Below are positions 23,132 to 32,696 of a stretch of 64,000 nt of DNA, piece after piece. The position numbers and the translations under genes are program-made. Under the pieces are notes generated by a model that ran no database searches, was not told the DNA's origin, and worked only from the letters and a program-made list of their open reading frames with translations. Position 1 is the first letter of the stretch. Each line of letters starts with the position of its first letter. Origin of the DNA: Daedaleopsis sinensis (Eukaryota; Basidiomycota; Agaricomycetes; Polyporales; Polyporaceae); the NCBI GenBank assembly GCA_033807695.1, contig CM066304.1, positions 1,612,001-1,676,000 on the forward strand, in the 5' to 3' direction.

Positions 23132-24746
23132 CTCGTGTTGTGCGTCTGCAAAGCTTCCGTCGGGCTTCCTCTTCGTTGAGATGCTCATTGACTAACACAA
23201 GCCGCGGGTTCCGATATGCCGATGCAGCTGCCGGAAATTTGACACATTAGAGGGTACCAGACCCGTATTCGTTATGTTGAGGTACGCACATTACAAAAGC
23301 CGCCAGTGGATCGGTGACACTAGCCATGTCGCGCTGCTTATGGGAACGGGATCAAGGTCGATGAGAGCAGGATGTATTTCTTTGGTCAAGCCATCATCTC
23401 TGACATGACGTGCCACTAAACCAGTGATATGGAGGTTGAGCCTGGGTCGTTCACTACGACCGCCAAATTGCATCAGGGGCGGCACGAAGTGCATTGAGAG
23501 GAAATCAGGACACACACCGGCAGGGACGGAGCAGAAAGTAAGTGAACGAATAACCACTTGTCAGGGCCAAGTCGCCGCTGAGCGCTGACCGGTGACCACC
23601 GAGGTTGCGCACACGTGCGTTGACACCACAACGTTCGTCGACGATGATTTCTGTACCGTCGCAACACTCGCTACTTTCCCTCCTTTACCATCGCTCGTGT
23701 GGTGACCAGTAAGCTAGGCGGGACGACCATACTCCTCTGGAACAAGCGAGAACATCAGGAAAATGGACAATGCTGATTGCGTACCTGACACCAAACCTTT
23801 TACTCTATCCATCGCGATGGGCTTGCACTGGTGACACAGATATTTCCCATGAAGCGTCCGACGCCGTCTGCCGCACCACTCTCGCAGAGGAGGTTGGTCA
23901 TTGAGTAGAGACATCGTTCCGAAGAGCAAGATGCTGAATAAGCACGGTAGAACATACAAACGGTCTATGCCTGATATCAGCGCGCCACGAATGACATCTA
24001 CGTGAGGTAGATCCACGGACCTCAGTATAGGACACCAGGTACAGGATAGCGTGTTGTCAATCATGGCGTCGTCGTGTCCCCATTTGAATGAAGCTGCTAC
24101 CGGACGTTCAACCTTGTTTACGAGAAGACCAGCAGCGCGCATCGTCGGAGTTGCAGGACCGACACATAGCGACATAAGTCGAGGCGCCATCCTCTGCATG
24201 TAGTACCTGTGCGCTGATGGAGTATGGTTATGACTGTCCACAAGACCGAGAGCATCATATCCGTTCCGATTGCAGATAGAATGATGTACCGCGGTCCTCG
24301 GAAGACACACGAACACCTAATGTTGTTGGCATGAAAAACACGGTACACACGGTTTAATCAAACTTTGAGCTGACATGCGACTCGTATGAAGAAGAGCACG
24401 AACTCACTGACTAGATGGGCGTGAGTCGACCCGGTACCGTCGGTACTAGACCGCCGCTCCAGCCTATTAACGCCCGAATTTACAATCGACGCCGAGGACT
24501 CGAGTACTGCGGTAGAGTTTTCTGCCGTAACTCGGAGGCGTCTTCTGTGTATCTCATGCATACTCAATGCCCGATGTCTGCGGAACACCGAGGAGAACCA
24601 CGGGACGTCTATCCATCGACTTCCCACTCGAGATATAGTTCTCTTGATACTGGCATCGATGGCTTGCACACAAATTTCGCAAAAATCACTGCGATGTGCT
24701 AGTGACAATTCGAGTAGTATGAGTCATTTCTTGCAGCATGAGTGTC
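23132..24746. other. Stretch without a supportable gene
   Basis: Minus-strand frames include a 200-codon one (24316-23714) and a hydrophobic piece near 24290-24215 (RGPRYIILSAIGTDMMLSVL). Together these faintly suggest remains of a fungal multi-pass membrane protein. No start, order of exons or complete domain could be assembled, so no gene is called. Confidence 0.3.
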
Positions 24747-25014
24747 CTACCAGGAGAAGGATTGCCCGACGAGTTCCTCGCTCAACTTCCACAGCTTCTC
24801 CGCACTGTTTGGATCGACGGCGTACGGCTTGAGGTCTTCGTCGAGCGCACGCTGACAATCTTGCAGATACGCTCCATTGTGCTCTGGTGTACGTGAGTGC
24901 ACCGAGGAAGCTTGAGATCCAGGCAGTCAGACACACACCTTCAAGTTTCGGATCGAACGCGGCCACCACATGTGTCGCAGTGCCCTGTGTCAAGTTCTTG
25001 AAGTTGGAGTCGTA
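24747..25014 (-). pseudogene. C-terminal fragment of the split SDR gene
   Basis: Minus-strand sequence enters directly from the transposon edge and reads DSNFKNLTQGTATHVVAAFD (SDR signature near the C terminus: QGTATHVVAAFDPKLE). A GT-AG intron (about 24938-24885) follows, then EHNGAYLQDCQRALDEDLKP and a final stretch ending FSW with TAG at 24749-24747. There is no start codon or N-terminal Rossmann part on this side. The matching front part lies at 42607-43522 on the same strand, and the two parts together make one normal SDR. This fragment has no promoter of its own and is presumably not expressed as an enzyme. Confidence 0.9.
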
Positions 25015-25016
25015 TA

Positions 25017-25046
25017 CACAGGTACTTGTAAGTCCTCGGCCTAACA
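25017..25046 (+). repeat. Left terminal inverted repeat of the composite element
   Basis: 30 bp that match the reverse complement of 42575-42604 with one mismatch at position 20. It runs into a near-palindrome: 25017-25077 can fold on itself, pairing CACAG..GTACTTGTAAGTCC with GGACTTGCAAGTACC..CTGTG. Confidence 0.92.
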
Positions 25047-25048
25047 GG

Positions 25049-25077
25049 CCGAAGGGACTTGCAAGTACCATGCTGTG
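25049..25077 (+). repeat. Left 29-bp inverted repeat of the inner 12.1-kb unit
   Basis: Begins CCGAAGGGACTTGCAAGTAC and is perfectly complementary to 37133-37161. The pair encloses the Copia and DIRS-like elements. No convincing target duplication flanks it. Confidence 0.85.
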
Positions 25078-25200
25078 CTCTGCGAAGGCCAGGATTGGAG
25101 GACGGATGAACTGATCTGGGAGGACTGATCAGGCGTCGGGCAGTTTGATGGCTTCCTAAGTGTCGCGAGAACTGGTCTGTGTTCTCGCGGCAGTACAGTG

Positions 25201-25679
25201 TGTTGGAGCAACAACCCGAGGCTTGACCTCGAGCCTCGTCTCTTTACTGTACTGCCCCAATTTCCATTTTCTACTATCCTATTCGCCCATCTGTGCCTTT
25301 CCCGTCCATCAGCATCGCCGTCCCGTCTCCCGCTCATGTTGCGCGTATGCTCCCGCCCAGTCTCAGCTGTACCGCGCACAAGAGCGCCTTCATCTCCTTT
25401 TATGGTATCTGATTAGCGCTCTCAGATTTTCTCAGATATACTCGCTCCCTTTGCTCGCTCGTCCCTCAGTCCTGCTCACTGCTCGTGTGCACCGTACTGA
25501 GGGTACGTTTATCTCTTCTCCCGTATGTCTACAACAGTAGCTAACTTATCCTGTATCAGCTCGATCTGTCTGCTTACAGGTACACAACATACTCAGTCCT
25601 GCTCACTGCTCGTGTGCACCGTACTGAGGCTCGATCTGTCTGCTTACAGATCTACGCTGCACGCCCATAGACTCTTATA
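25201..25679 (+). repeat. 5' LTR of the Copia element
   Basis: 479 bp, same length as the 3' copy. It contains a tandem internal duplication of a block with GCTCGTGTGCACCGTACTGA and CTCGATCTGTCTGCTTACAG (about 25478-25575 versus 25593-25650). Confidence 0.95.
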
Positions 25680-25695
25680 GGTTATGAGCCCTGCG
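25680..25695 (+). promoter_or_regulatory. Copia primer-binding site (half initiator-tRNA type)
   Basis: GGTTATGAGCCCTGCG directly follows the 5' LTR. Its complement (CGCAGGGCTCATAACC) matches the anticodon stem-loop of tRNA-Met, CAU anticodon included, not the tRNA 3' end. This is how Drosophila copia primes, using a cleaved initiator tRNA-Met half. Confidence 0.6.
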
Positions 25696-25820
25696 TTTAG
25701 GCCCTAACCCGGAACACTCTAAACGCTTGCGCCCCGCCACTGCTCCCTGCCCGCTTTTGTCCGCCCTACGCCCGCTCCTCGCCCGCTTCCTATTCGGTTC
25801 CCTCGCCGCTAGCCGCCGAC

Positions 25821-28800
25821 ATGTCAACACCCGCCGCCGTTGCCACGTCAACTAGCTCGCCCTCGCTGACCGACTTCATTCACGCCGTTGAGAAGCTCGA
25901 CTCGCAGGGCAAGAACTGGATTGTCTTCGAACAGACGTTCACACTCGCTGTGAAGCAGAAGGACGTGTGGGGGCACTTCAATGGTACGTCCCAGTGTCCT
26001 GTCCCCGCCGTTCCCGATGCCCCGAAGGACGCCGAGACGAAAGCCATCGCCGCCTGGGAGAAGTCTCAATCCCTAGCGGCTTATCTCCTTATGCTCAAAC
26101 TCGCCCCCGTTACCTACGCTAAGCACAAGCGTAAGGGCAACGTCGCCGCCATGTGGGCTGCTATCGTCGCGGAATTCGCCGAGAAGTCGCTTCTACAGCG
26201 ATCAAACCTTCGCCGCGATTTCCTCAACATGCGGTCCAGCTCGTCCGCCGACCTCCATTCCGAATTCGACCGCCTCCGGATGAAGTACGAAGACCTCATC
26301 ACCTACGGCGTCGACATCACCGACTCGGAGTATGCCTCCGTGGTCATCTCATTCCTCCCGCCATCGCTTTCCGCCTTCATCTCACAGCTTTCCGCGCAGA
26401 TGAAGGTCTCTGCACGCGCCGCTGCGCTCGCGTCCGCGTCCACCGCCGCCGTTGCTGCATCTACACTCGTGGACAAACCTGCTATCGACCCCGACCTTAT
26501 GATCGAGCTCGTGCTCGAGGAATACGACCGTCGGGAGGTCGAGAAGGCGATGAAGGGGAAGGGGAAGGATGCGGGCATCGCCGCCAGCGTCCTCTCAACC
26601 GAAAAGCCGAAGAACAATCGGCAGCCGCCCCAGCAGCAGCAGCAGCGTTGGAACGGCCGCGGCCGCGGACCCCAAAAGCCCGTTGGCGTTTGCTGGAACT
26701 GCAACGGCAGGGGTCACAAGGAAGACCAATGCCCGAGTCCGAAGACGTCCGCCAAGGGCAACGGCAATGGCAAGGACGCCGCACGTCCGAACCAGCCTCC
26801 GAAACCCGCTGCCGGAGCTGCAAACCTCGCCTCCAGTGCGCGGATCGAGGAGTACACTGGCGCGTGGTCCGCCATGCTCGCCCCTCTCGTTCCAGCGACA
26901 GACACGGATTCCGAAGGATCCGACGCCGCCGACGACACCGCCTGGTCGTCCGCTGGAGACTCCGCGTACACGGAACTCACCGAATGTTCCGAGGAATCCA
27001 TCCCATCCCTCCAAACTCTGTCCGACGCCTCGTCTGATGACGCCGCCCCCGACGAGGATCCTGTCGCGCCCGCTCCCTTGCCAATGCCCGAACGTTTGGA
27101 GAATGTCACGCATTGGCTGTCGACGCATCAGCTCGACGACAACGACCAGCACGCCGCCGCCGCTGCGTCGCTCCATACCGCCAATATCCGCCCCAATGTC
27201 GCTGCTGCTCTCACCCCGCTTGTTGCCCACGTCGCCATGGATCACGTCGCTGACTTGTACGATTCAGGAGCATCACACCACATGTCTCCGTTCTTGGACG
27301 ACTTCGCTGTGTTCACTGCGACAGAAGCCCGCCCGCTCAACACCGCAAACCAACAACAATTCCAAGCTTTAGGAATTGGCGAGATGGTCGTACCGGTCCC
27401 TAACGCCCCGGCAATGGACTCCCACATGCACCTCACGGACGTCCTCTACACGCCGGACTTGGGGTTTAACCTCGTGTCCATCGGGCGTATTGACGACACT
27501 GGATACTCGGCGACCTTCTCGGACAGTGCCTGTGTCATCAGCGACGCCGCAGGGAATCCTGTCGGCAACATCCCGAAGGACCGCGGTTTGTACATGGTCA
27601 CGCGCGAACGCCCCGCTGCTGAAGGAGCGCATGCCGCCGCGCCCACCGTCGACAAGCTCACGGAGATGGAGGCACACCGCCGTCTTGGGCACATCCCCAT
27701 TCGCGCAATCCGCGAGCTTGTCTCGAAGGGGTTCATCTCCGGAATCGAGCTCACCAAGTCCGACGAAGACCAGGCTTGCGACGCGTGCGTGCGCGCGAAG
27801 TCTACGCGCAAATCGGTCCCTGCGACGCGTGAGGGGACACGTGCAACAGAGCTGGGGGAGGAGGTTCACTCGGATCTGTGGGGCCCGTCGCGCGTAGCGA
27901 CGCTTGGTGGACGTAAATACTACATTACGTTCACTGACGACAAATCAAGGTTTACGGTGCTCTACCTCCTGCGGAAGAAGAGCGAAACGTTCGAGTCCTT
28001 CCAAGCTTTCGAGGCGTGGCTCGAGAATCATCTTCGTGCCCGCGTGAGGTTCCTGAACACCGATCGTGGTGGAGAGTACCTCTCCGAAGAGTTCAAGACC
28101 CATCTCGAGCAGCGTGGAATCGAGTACAAGCTCTCGATTCACGACACCCACGAGGAGGCTGGCGTATCGGAGCGACTCAATCGCACCCTGATGGAGAAGG
28201 TCCGCGCGATGTTGATCGCGTCTGGACAGCCGCGCTATCTCTGGGGGGAGGCGGTCATGCACGCTGTCTGGTTGAAGAACCGAACGTCCACCAAAGCTCT
28301 CGGAGGACGTACGCCGTTCGAGGCTGCGACTGGCAAGATCCCGAACATGCGCGGTGTCCCCGAATGGGGCTCCCGGGTCTGGGTCCACAGCACGACCGAC
28401 GGGAAAGTCGGAGACCGCGCAAAGCCTGCGCGCTGGCTCGGTTTCGACGCGCAGAGCAAGGGCCACCGGGTTTACTGGCCCGAGCAACACTCCGTTACCG
28501 TGGAACGGAACATCCGTTTCACACAGCCTGCCATGTCGCCTCTCCCTCCGGACGACCCTGTCCAGCTTGAGGGGGAGAGAGACTCGGAACTCCATGCTGG
28601 AGAGTCGCCCGAAGCCGAGGAGACGTCCGACTCGGACGCAGAGGACAGGACCCCGCGCCCGGGAGCCGATTCCGTCGAACACCCGCCCGCTCCGGTCGTA
28701 CAGCCGCCTCCACCTGCCCATCCTGTGACTCGCTCAACTCGCACACGCAACCCATCGGCGCGCGTCCGGGACATCCTGTCCGGAAAAGGCGCGGATGCGG

Positions 28801-30461
28801 AGCTTCCCCGCGGCGTGCAGGCGCCCTCTGAAGGCCCTGCAGAACCGATAGGAGGGATGGCAATGGCTGCGAAAATGGCAGAGGAGGAAGGCCTCGATCC
28901 GAGGTCGCTCGCTGAGGCGATGCATCGCCCGGAGTGGCCGCGCTGGGAGGACGCGATGGAGGAGGAGCTGCACGCCCTCGAAGCACACAAGACATGGGTG
29001 CTTGAGAAGCCACCTCCGGACGCGAACATCGTTACGTGCCGCTGGGTTTTTCACGCCAAAAAGGATGCATCTGGGTCTGTCTACCGCTACCGCGCGCGAC
29101 TCGTGGCGCGCGGGTTCTCGCAGATTCCTGGTATCGATTTCTTCGACACATACGCACCAGTCGCGAAGACCGCGTCCATCCGCACTGCTCTCGCATTCGC
29201 AGCTCGCCACGACTTCGAAGTACATCAGCTCGACGTCAAAAGTGCCTATCTGAACGGCGAATTAGAGGAGAATGAAGTCATTTGGATGGCCGTACCCCCT
29301 GGGACCAACTTGACGAAAGACAAGTCGCTCGCGCTCCGTCTCCTCCGCCCGCTCTACGGCCTGAAGCAGAGCGCGAGACACTGGCACAAGAAGCTCCTCC
29401 GCGTTCTGCAGGAGAAGCTCGCCAAGTCACAGTGCGATGTGGACCAGGCAGTGTTCTTCCGCGTACGAGACACTGACCTCATTGTCATTGTAGTGCATGT
29501 GGACGACTTGACTGTCGTCGCGTCGACAATCGTCCTCATTCGCGAGGTCAAAGACAAGCTGCGCGAAGTTTTCGAAATCTCCGATGAAGGAGAGATCCAC
29601 TGGATCCTAGGCTTCGCTGTGGACCGCGACCGTTCGAACCGCACGCTCTCACTCTCGCAGACCGCATACATCGACTCGATTGTACGTCGCTACGGTCTCG
29701 AGGACGCCAAGCCCGTCTCCACGCCTATGGATTCCCATTCGACCCTCTCGACGTCTCAGTCCCCTACCACCACCGCCGAAATCGCTGAAATGCGGAACGT
29801 TCCCTACCGCGAGGCGGTGGGATCGCTCATGTACGCGTCACTGGGCACGCGACCAGACATCACATACGCCGTCGCGATCTTGTCGCGCTACTCGGACAAC
29901 CCTGGTCGTGCGCACTGGGACGCCGTCCGCCGTGTTCTACGCTACCTCAAGGGGACCCGGACGTTGCGCCTGACGTATGGCGCGAAGTCACTCGATCTCG
30001 TCGGCTACACCGACGCTGACGGCTCCATGCACGAGGATCGCAAAGCGATCTCGGGCTACGCTTTCCTCATTGACGGGGGAGCCGTCTCTTGGAGCTCCAA
30101 ACGCCAGGAGCTCATCTCCCTGTCGACGACCGAATCCGAATATGTCGCTATCACTCACGCATCAAAAGAAGCCCTTTGGCTTCGTTCACTTATCGGACAG
30201 GTTTTCGAGCCTTTCGCTGGACCGACGCCTCTCAATTCCGACAACCAATCCGCCATCGCACTGGCCCACGACCATCAATATCACGCCCGGACGAAGCACA
30301 TCGACATTCGATTTCACTTCATCTGTTGGGTTATTGAAGACAAAAAGATCCAGCTGATCTATTGCCCCACCGACGACATGATCGCCGACACTCTCACCAA
30401 GGCCCTGCCCTCTCCGAAGGTGAAGCATTTCGCTTCCGCCCTCGGTCTCCGTTTGGCTTGA
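25821..30461 (+). CDS. Copia Gag-Pol polyprotein, intact
   Basis: One 1546-residue frame from the ATG at 25821, without frameshift between gag and pol. Domain order: Gag (residues ~10-280); CCHC zinc knuckle CWNCNGRGHKEDQC (~292-305); aspartic protease with DSGASHHM (~481); integrase with HRRLGH..CDAC zinc site (~618-655) and catalytic Asp in HSDLWG, Asp in NTDRGGEY and Glu in the EEAGVSERLNRT block (~682-790). These are followed by an acidic linker, reverse transcriptase (WVFHAKKDASGSVYRYRARL at ~1075, VHVDDL catalytic Asp pair at ~1226, LYGLKQSARHWH) and RNase H (GYTDADGS, WSSKRQELISLSTTESEY, DNQSAIAL). It ends just before the 3' LTR. All catalytic motifs are intact, so the element may still be active. 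Confidence 0.97.
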   Translation: MSTPAAVATSTSSPSLTDFIHAVEKLDSQGKNWIVFEQTFTLAVKQKDVWGHFNGTSQCPVPAVPDAPKDAETKAIAAWEKSQSLAAYLLMLKLAPVTYAKHKRKGNVAAMWAAIVAEFAEKSLLQRSNLRRDFLNMRSSSSADLHSEFDRLRMKYEDLITYGVDITDSEYASVVISFLPPSLSAFISQLSAQMKVSARAAALASASTAAVAASTLVDKPAIDPDLMIELVLEEYDRREVEKAMKGKGKDAGIAASVLSTEKPKNNRQPPQQQQQRWNGRGRGPQKPVGVCWNCNGRGHKEDQCPSPKTSAKGNGNGKDAARPNQPPKPAAGAANLASSARIEEYTGAWSAMLAPLVPATDTDSEGSDAADDTAWSSAGDSAYTELTECSEESIPSLQTLSDASSDDAAPDEDPVAPAPLPMPERLENVTHWLSTHQLDDNDQHAAAAASLHTANIRPNVAAALTPLVAHVAMDHVADLYDSGASHHMSPFLDDFAVFTATEARPLNTANQQQFQALGIGEMVVPVPNAPAMDSHMHLTDVLYTPDLGFNLVSIGRIDDTGYSATFSDSACVISDAAGNPVGNIPKDRGLYMVTRERPAAEGAHAAAPTVDKLTEMEAHRRLGHIPIRAIRELVSKGFISGIELTKSDEDQACDACVRAKSTRKSVPATREGTRATELGEEVHSDLWGPSRVATLGGRKYYITFTDDKSRFTVLYLLRKKSETFESFQAFEAWLENHLRARVRFLNTDRGGEYLSEEFKTHLEQRGIEYKLSIHDTHEEAGVSERLNRTLMEKVRAMLIASGQPRYLWGEAVMHAVWLKNRTSTKALGGRTPFEAATGKIPNMRGVPEWGSRVWVHSTTDGKVGDRAKPARWLGFDAQSKGHRVYWPEQHSVTVERNIRFTQPAMSPLPPDDPVQLEGERDSELHAGESPEAEETSDSDAEDRTPRPGADSVEHPPAPVVQPPPPAHPVTRSTRTRNPSARVRDILSGKGADAELPRGVQAPSEGPAEPIGGMAMAAKMAEEEGLDPRSLAEAMHRPEWPRWEDAMEEELHALEAHKTWVLEKPPPDANIVTCRWVFHAKKDASGSVYRYRARLVARGFSQIPGIDFFDTYAPVAKTASIRTALAFAARHDFEVHQLDVKSAYLNGELEENEVIWMAVPPGTNLTKDKSLALRLLRPLYGLKQSARHWHKKLLRVLQEKLAKSQCDVDQAVFFRVRDTDLIVIVVHVDDLTVVASTIVLIREVKDKLREVFEISDEGEIHWILGFAVDRDRSNRTLSLSQTAYIDSIVRRYGLEDAKPVSTPMDSHSTLSTSQSPTTTAEIAEMRNVPYREAVGSLMYASLGTRPDITYAVAILSRYSDNPGRAHWDAVRRVLRYLKGTRTLRLTYGAKSLDLVGYTDADGSMHEDRKAISGYAFLIDGGAVSWSSKRQELISLSTTESEYVAITHASKEALWLRSLIGQVFEPFAGPTPLNSDNQSAIALAHDHQYHARTKHIDIRFHFICWVIEDKKIQLIYCPTDDMIADTLTKALPSPKVKHFASALGLRLA

Positions 30462-30468
30462 GGGGGAG
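30459..30468 (+). promoter_or_regulatory. Copia polypurine tract
   Basis: A purine run (TGAGGGGGAG) touching the 3' LTR and overlapping the Gag-Pol stop codon; expected plus-strand primer. Confidence 0.7.
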
Positions 30469-30947
30469 TGTTGGAGCAACAACCCGAGGCTTGACCTCGA
30501 GCCTCGTCTCTTTACTGTACTGCCCCAATTCCCATTTTCTACTATCCTATTCGCCCATCTGTGCCTTTCCCGTCCATCAGCATCGCCGTCCCGTCTCCCG
30601 CTCATGTTGCGCGTATGCTCCCGCCCAGTCTCAGCTGTACCGCGCACAAGAGCGCCTTCATCTCCTTTTATGGTATCTGATTAGCGCTCTCAGATTTTCT
30701 CAGATATACTCGCTCCCTTTGCTCGCTCGTCCCTCAGTCCTGCTCACTGCTCGTGTGCACCGTACTGAGGGTACGTTTATCTCTTCTCCCGTATGTCTAC
30801 AACAGTAGCTAACTTATCCTGTATCAGCTCGATCTGTCTGCTTACAGGTACACAACATACTCAGTCCTGCTCACTGCTCGTGTGCACCGTACTGAGGCTC
30901 GATCTGTCTGCTTACAGATCTACGCTGCACGCCCATAGACTCTTATA
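30469..30947 (+). repeat. 3' LTR of the Copia element
   Basis: 479 bp, essentially identical to the 5' LTR; one base difference was found by eye (C for T near 30529). Confidence 0.95.
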
Positions 30948-31409
30948 CAGTGTATTAGCACGCAGTCTAATCCACTGCTCGTGGGGTGGGTGGAGACGAA
31001 GTTCCCACGCCTCCGGAAGGAGGCGGAAGTCGCGCCAGCGAGACTCCGTGTCGTGCGTCGAGGTCGACTAAGGCGCGAACATCCGAGGATTTCGTATCCA
31101 GGGCGAACGCGTCCTTCGGAAGACCGTGCAGGTGCAGAAACTCCTGCGCGAGAGAAGTGCTCTCGCGTGCGTAGGAGTTCCGCGCGTGCAATGACGGATG
31201 CGCACGATTTCGGGAGTCCGAAGCGTCTGAAGACGCGCGACTTCAGGAAACGCGACGCTACGCGTCGCGAGTCGGAAACTTTCTCGAGCGCGAGGTGGCA
31301 ATCCGACTTACCACCACAAGCGCAGCTACCACAGTCGGATTTCCCCACCGACTCACCCCACCGCGGAGCTTGACCTGTGAATAACATTAATACATATTTT
31401 ACAAAACCA

Positions 31410-32696
31410 TTATCTGTGCGTCCTATCGAACCGCTGCATGGCGTCGCGCATCAGTTGTACTCTACCACTATCCGAAGCTCTAGCAATAAACAGAGGAATG
31501 ATCGATTCGATCTTGCGCCAATACTCTAAGAAAGCCCTTGACTTCCAACTTCCCAGTGTAGCCACAACGTCCGGGTGCGTGCCTCGCAACAGTAGCTCGG
31601 TCTCCCCGCCGATCCGAAAACAATGTCCCGTTACGTTCTCCATCGCCGACCTAGTCCAGACCTCATTGCACCTCTTGATGAACCAATCGCGCGTCATGGG
31701 TTCCCAGCCGTCACGATGACCGGACTCGAAGCTGAACATCGGAGCGGTCGATGGTACGTTGGCGTTCGTCGTGAGATGGTGCTGCAACGCAGTCACCGGA
31801 TCCAGTAAACCGGGTATCCTCGTGAGAATGATGTCGGCGCCCTCGCGCCCCGTAGATTTTGTCCATGGGATGTGAAACCTCATATACTCCACGCCGGCTG
31901 AGATGGTCCTGAGCGCGATCTTCGAGTCGCGCCCCACATGCCGCTCCGGGTCGAAAGCGTTGGCCGAAGGTATGACAACCTCCCCCAATCTCCTGCAGCC
32001 CCAGAACGCCGTGCTAGCCACTGCGAAGACCGCGACGTCGAACGTGTTCGACATGTTGAGTCCGCTGACCAAGGCCTCCAGGTGCTCCTTCGTAACCGGC
32101 GGCCGCTTTGGCAGAGAGGGAGGATTGAGCTTGACTGCTCCCTTCTTCGTGTACCTGAGCAAGCTGTCCCCTTTCCACTCCGCGCCATTGAGCGCGTGGT
32201 ATATCCGGAGGCCCGACAACCACGAGCTGATCGTTTTTGCTTGGACGCTGCCCGCATGTTTGGCAACCAGCGCGGCTAGCAGATGCTCGGGCGCCGGTAC
32301 TCTCTGGTCCTCCGGGATGCCCATCTCGTCGCAGAACTGCGTGAACCTCAGCAGGCCCGCCCCATAGTTCAACGCGGTCTTCGGCTCCAACCCCGCGCGC
32401 ATCACCTCGAAGATCGCGTCCACCGCTCCCGGCTGCAACATCCCCTTCGCATTCGCCCGAAATGCCAACCCCTTCTGTGTCGTCCACTTCATCAGCCTCT
32501 CCTCTGCGAGCACGTGTGGTCTGAGCGGCGAGATGGCGATCTCGTTGCCCGGGCGTGGTCGTCTTGGTTTCCGCGTGTGAGAGGTTCGCGGCAGGTCTGG
32601 TGCATGCGTCGCTCCACTTGCGACGCCGCCACCCAGACCCCCTCCCCTACGCGCGTCCGCACCTGCGGACGGTCCCGCTCCCTGTCCTCTATACAT
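31410..32696 (-). CDS. Tyrosine recombinase of the DIRS-like element
   Basis: About 428 residues from the ATG at 32696. After a Gly/Arg-rich N terminus comes an all-helical core-binding domain (~60-190: EERLMKWTTQKGLAF, ISSWLSGLRIYHALNG), then the catalytic domain. The expected active-site set is visible: Arg in WGCRRLGEV, Lys in PWTKSTG, His-x-x-Arg in GHCFRIGG, Trp in LGSWKS and the nucleophile Tyr in FLEYWRKI. It would integrate circular cDNA by site-specific recombination, so no target duplication is expected. Its ATG overlaps the stop codon of the RT frame by 8 bases (ATGTATAG), suggesting translation coupling or reinitiation. No disabling change was seen. Confidence 0.88.
   Translation of the reverse strand: MYRGQGAGPSAGADARRGGGLGGGVASGATHAPDLPRTSHTRKPRRPRPGNEIAISPLRPHVLAEERLMKWTTQKGLAFRANAKGMLQPGAVDAIFEVMRAGLEPKTALNYGAGLLRFTQFCDEMGIPEDQRVPAPEHLLAALVAKHAGSVQAKTISSWLSGLRIYHALNGAEWKGDSLLRYTKKGAVKLNPPSLPKRPPVTKEHLEALVSGLNMSNTFDVAVFAVASTAFWGCRRLGEVVIPSANAFDPERHVGRDSKIALRTISAGVEYMRFHIPWTKSTGREGADIILTRIPGLLDPVTALQHHLTTNANVPSTAPMFSFESGHRDGWEPMTRDWFIKRCNEVWTRSAMENVTGHCFRIGGETELLLRGTHPDVVATLGSWKSRAFLEYWRKIESIIPLFIARASDSGRVQLMRDAMQRFDRTHR

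Larger units (their letters stand above)
25201..30947 (+). mobile_element. Complete Copia (Ty1/copia) LTR retrotransposon
   Basis: Two 479-bp LTRs (25201-25679 and 30469-30947), starting TGTTGG and ending CTTATA, flank a single intact Gag-Pol frame. The 5-bp target duplication CAGTG sits at 25196-25200 and 30948-30952. By eye the LTRs differ at one base (near 25261 versus 30529), pointing to a recent insertion. A primer-binding site follows the 5' LTR and a purine tract precedes the 3' LTR. All parts needed for mobility seem present. It interrupts the inner 12.1-kb unit. Confidence 0.97.

Noticed and set aside
26153..27372. Open frames in other registers of the Copia gag (+ and -)
   Set aside because: Shadows of the 1546-residue Gag-Pol frame in GC-rich codons.
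31410..32696. Starship-type captain or Crypton recombinase
   Set aside because: The tyrosine recombinase is directly preceded by, and overlaps, an RT/RNase H frame and a Gag-like frame, which fits DIRS-like elements. The region also lacks Starship-type cargo genes and size.
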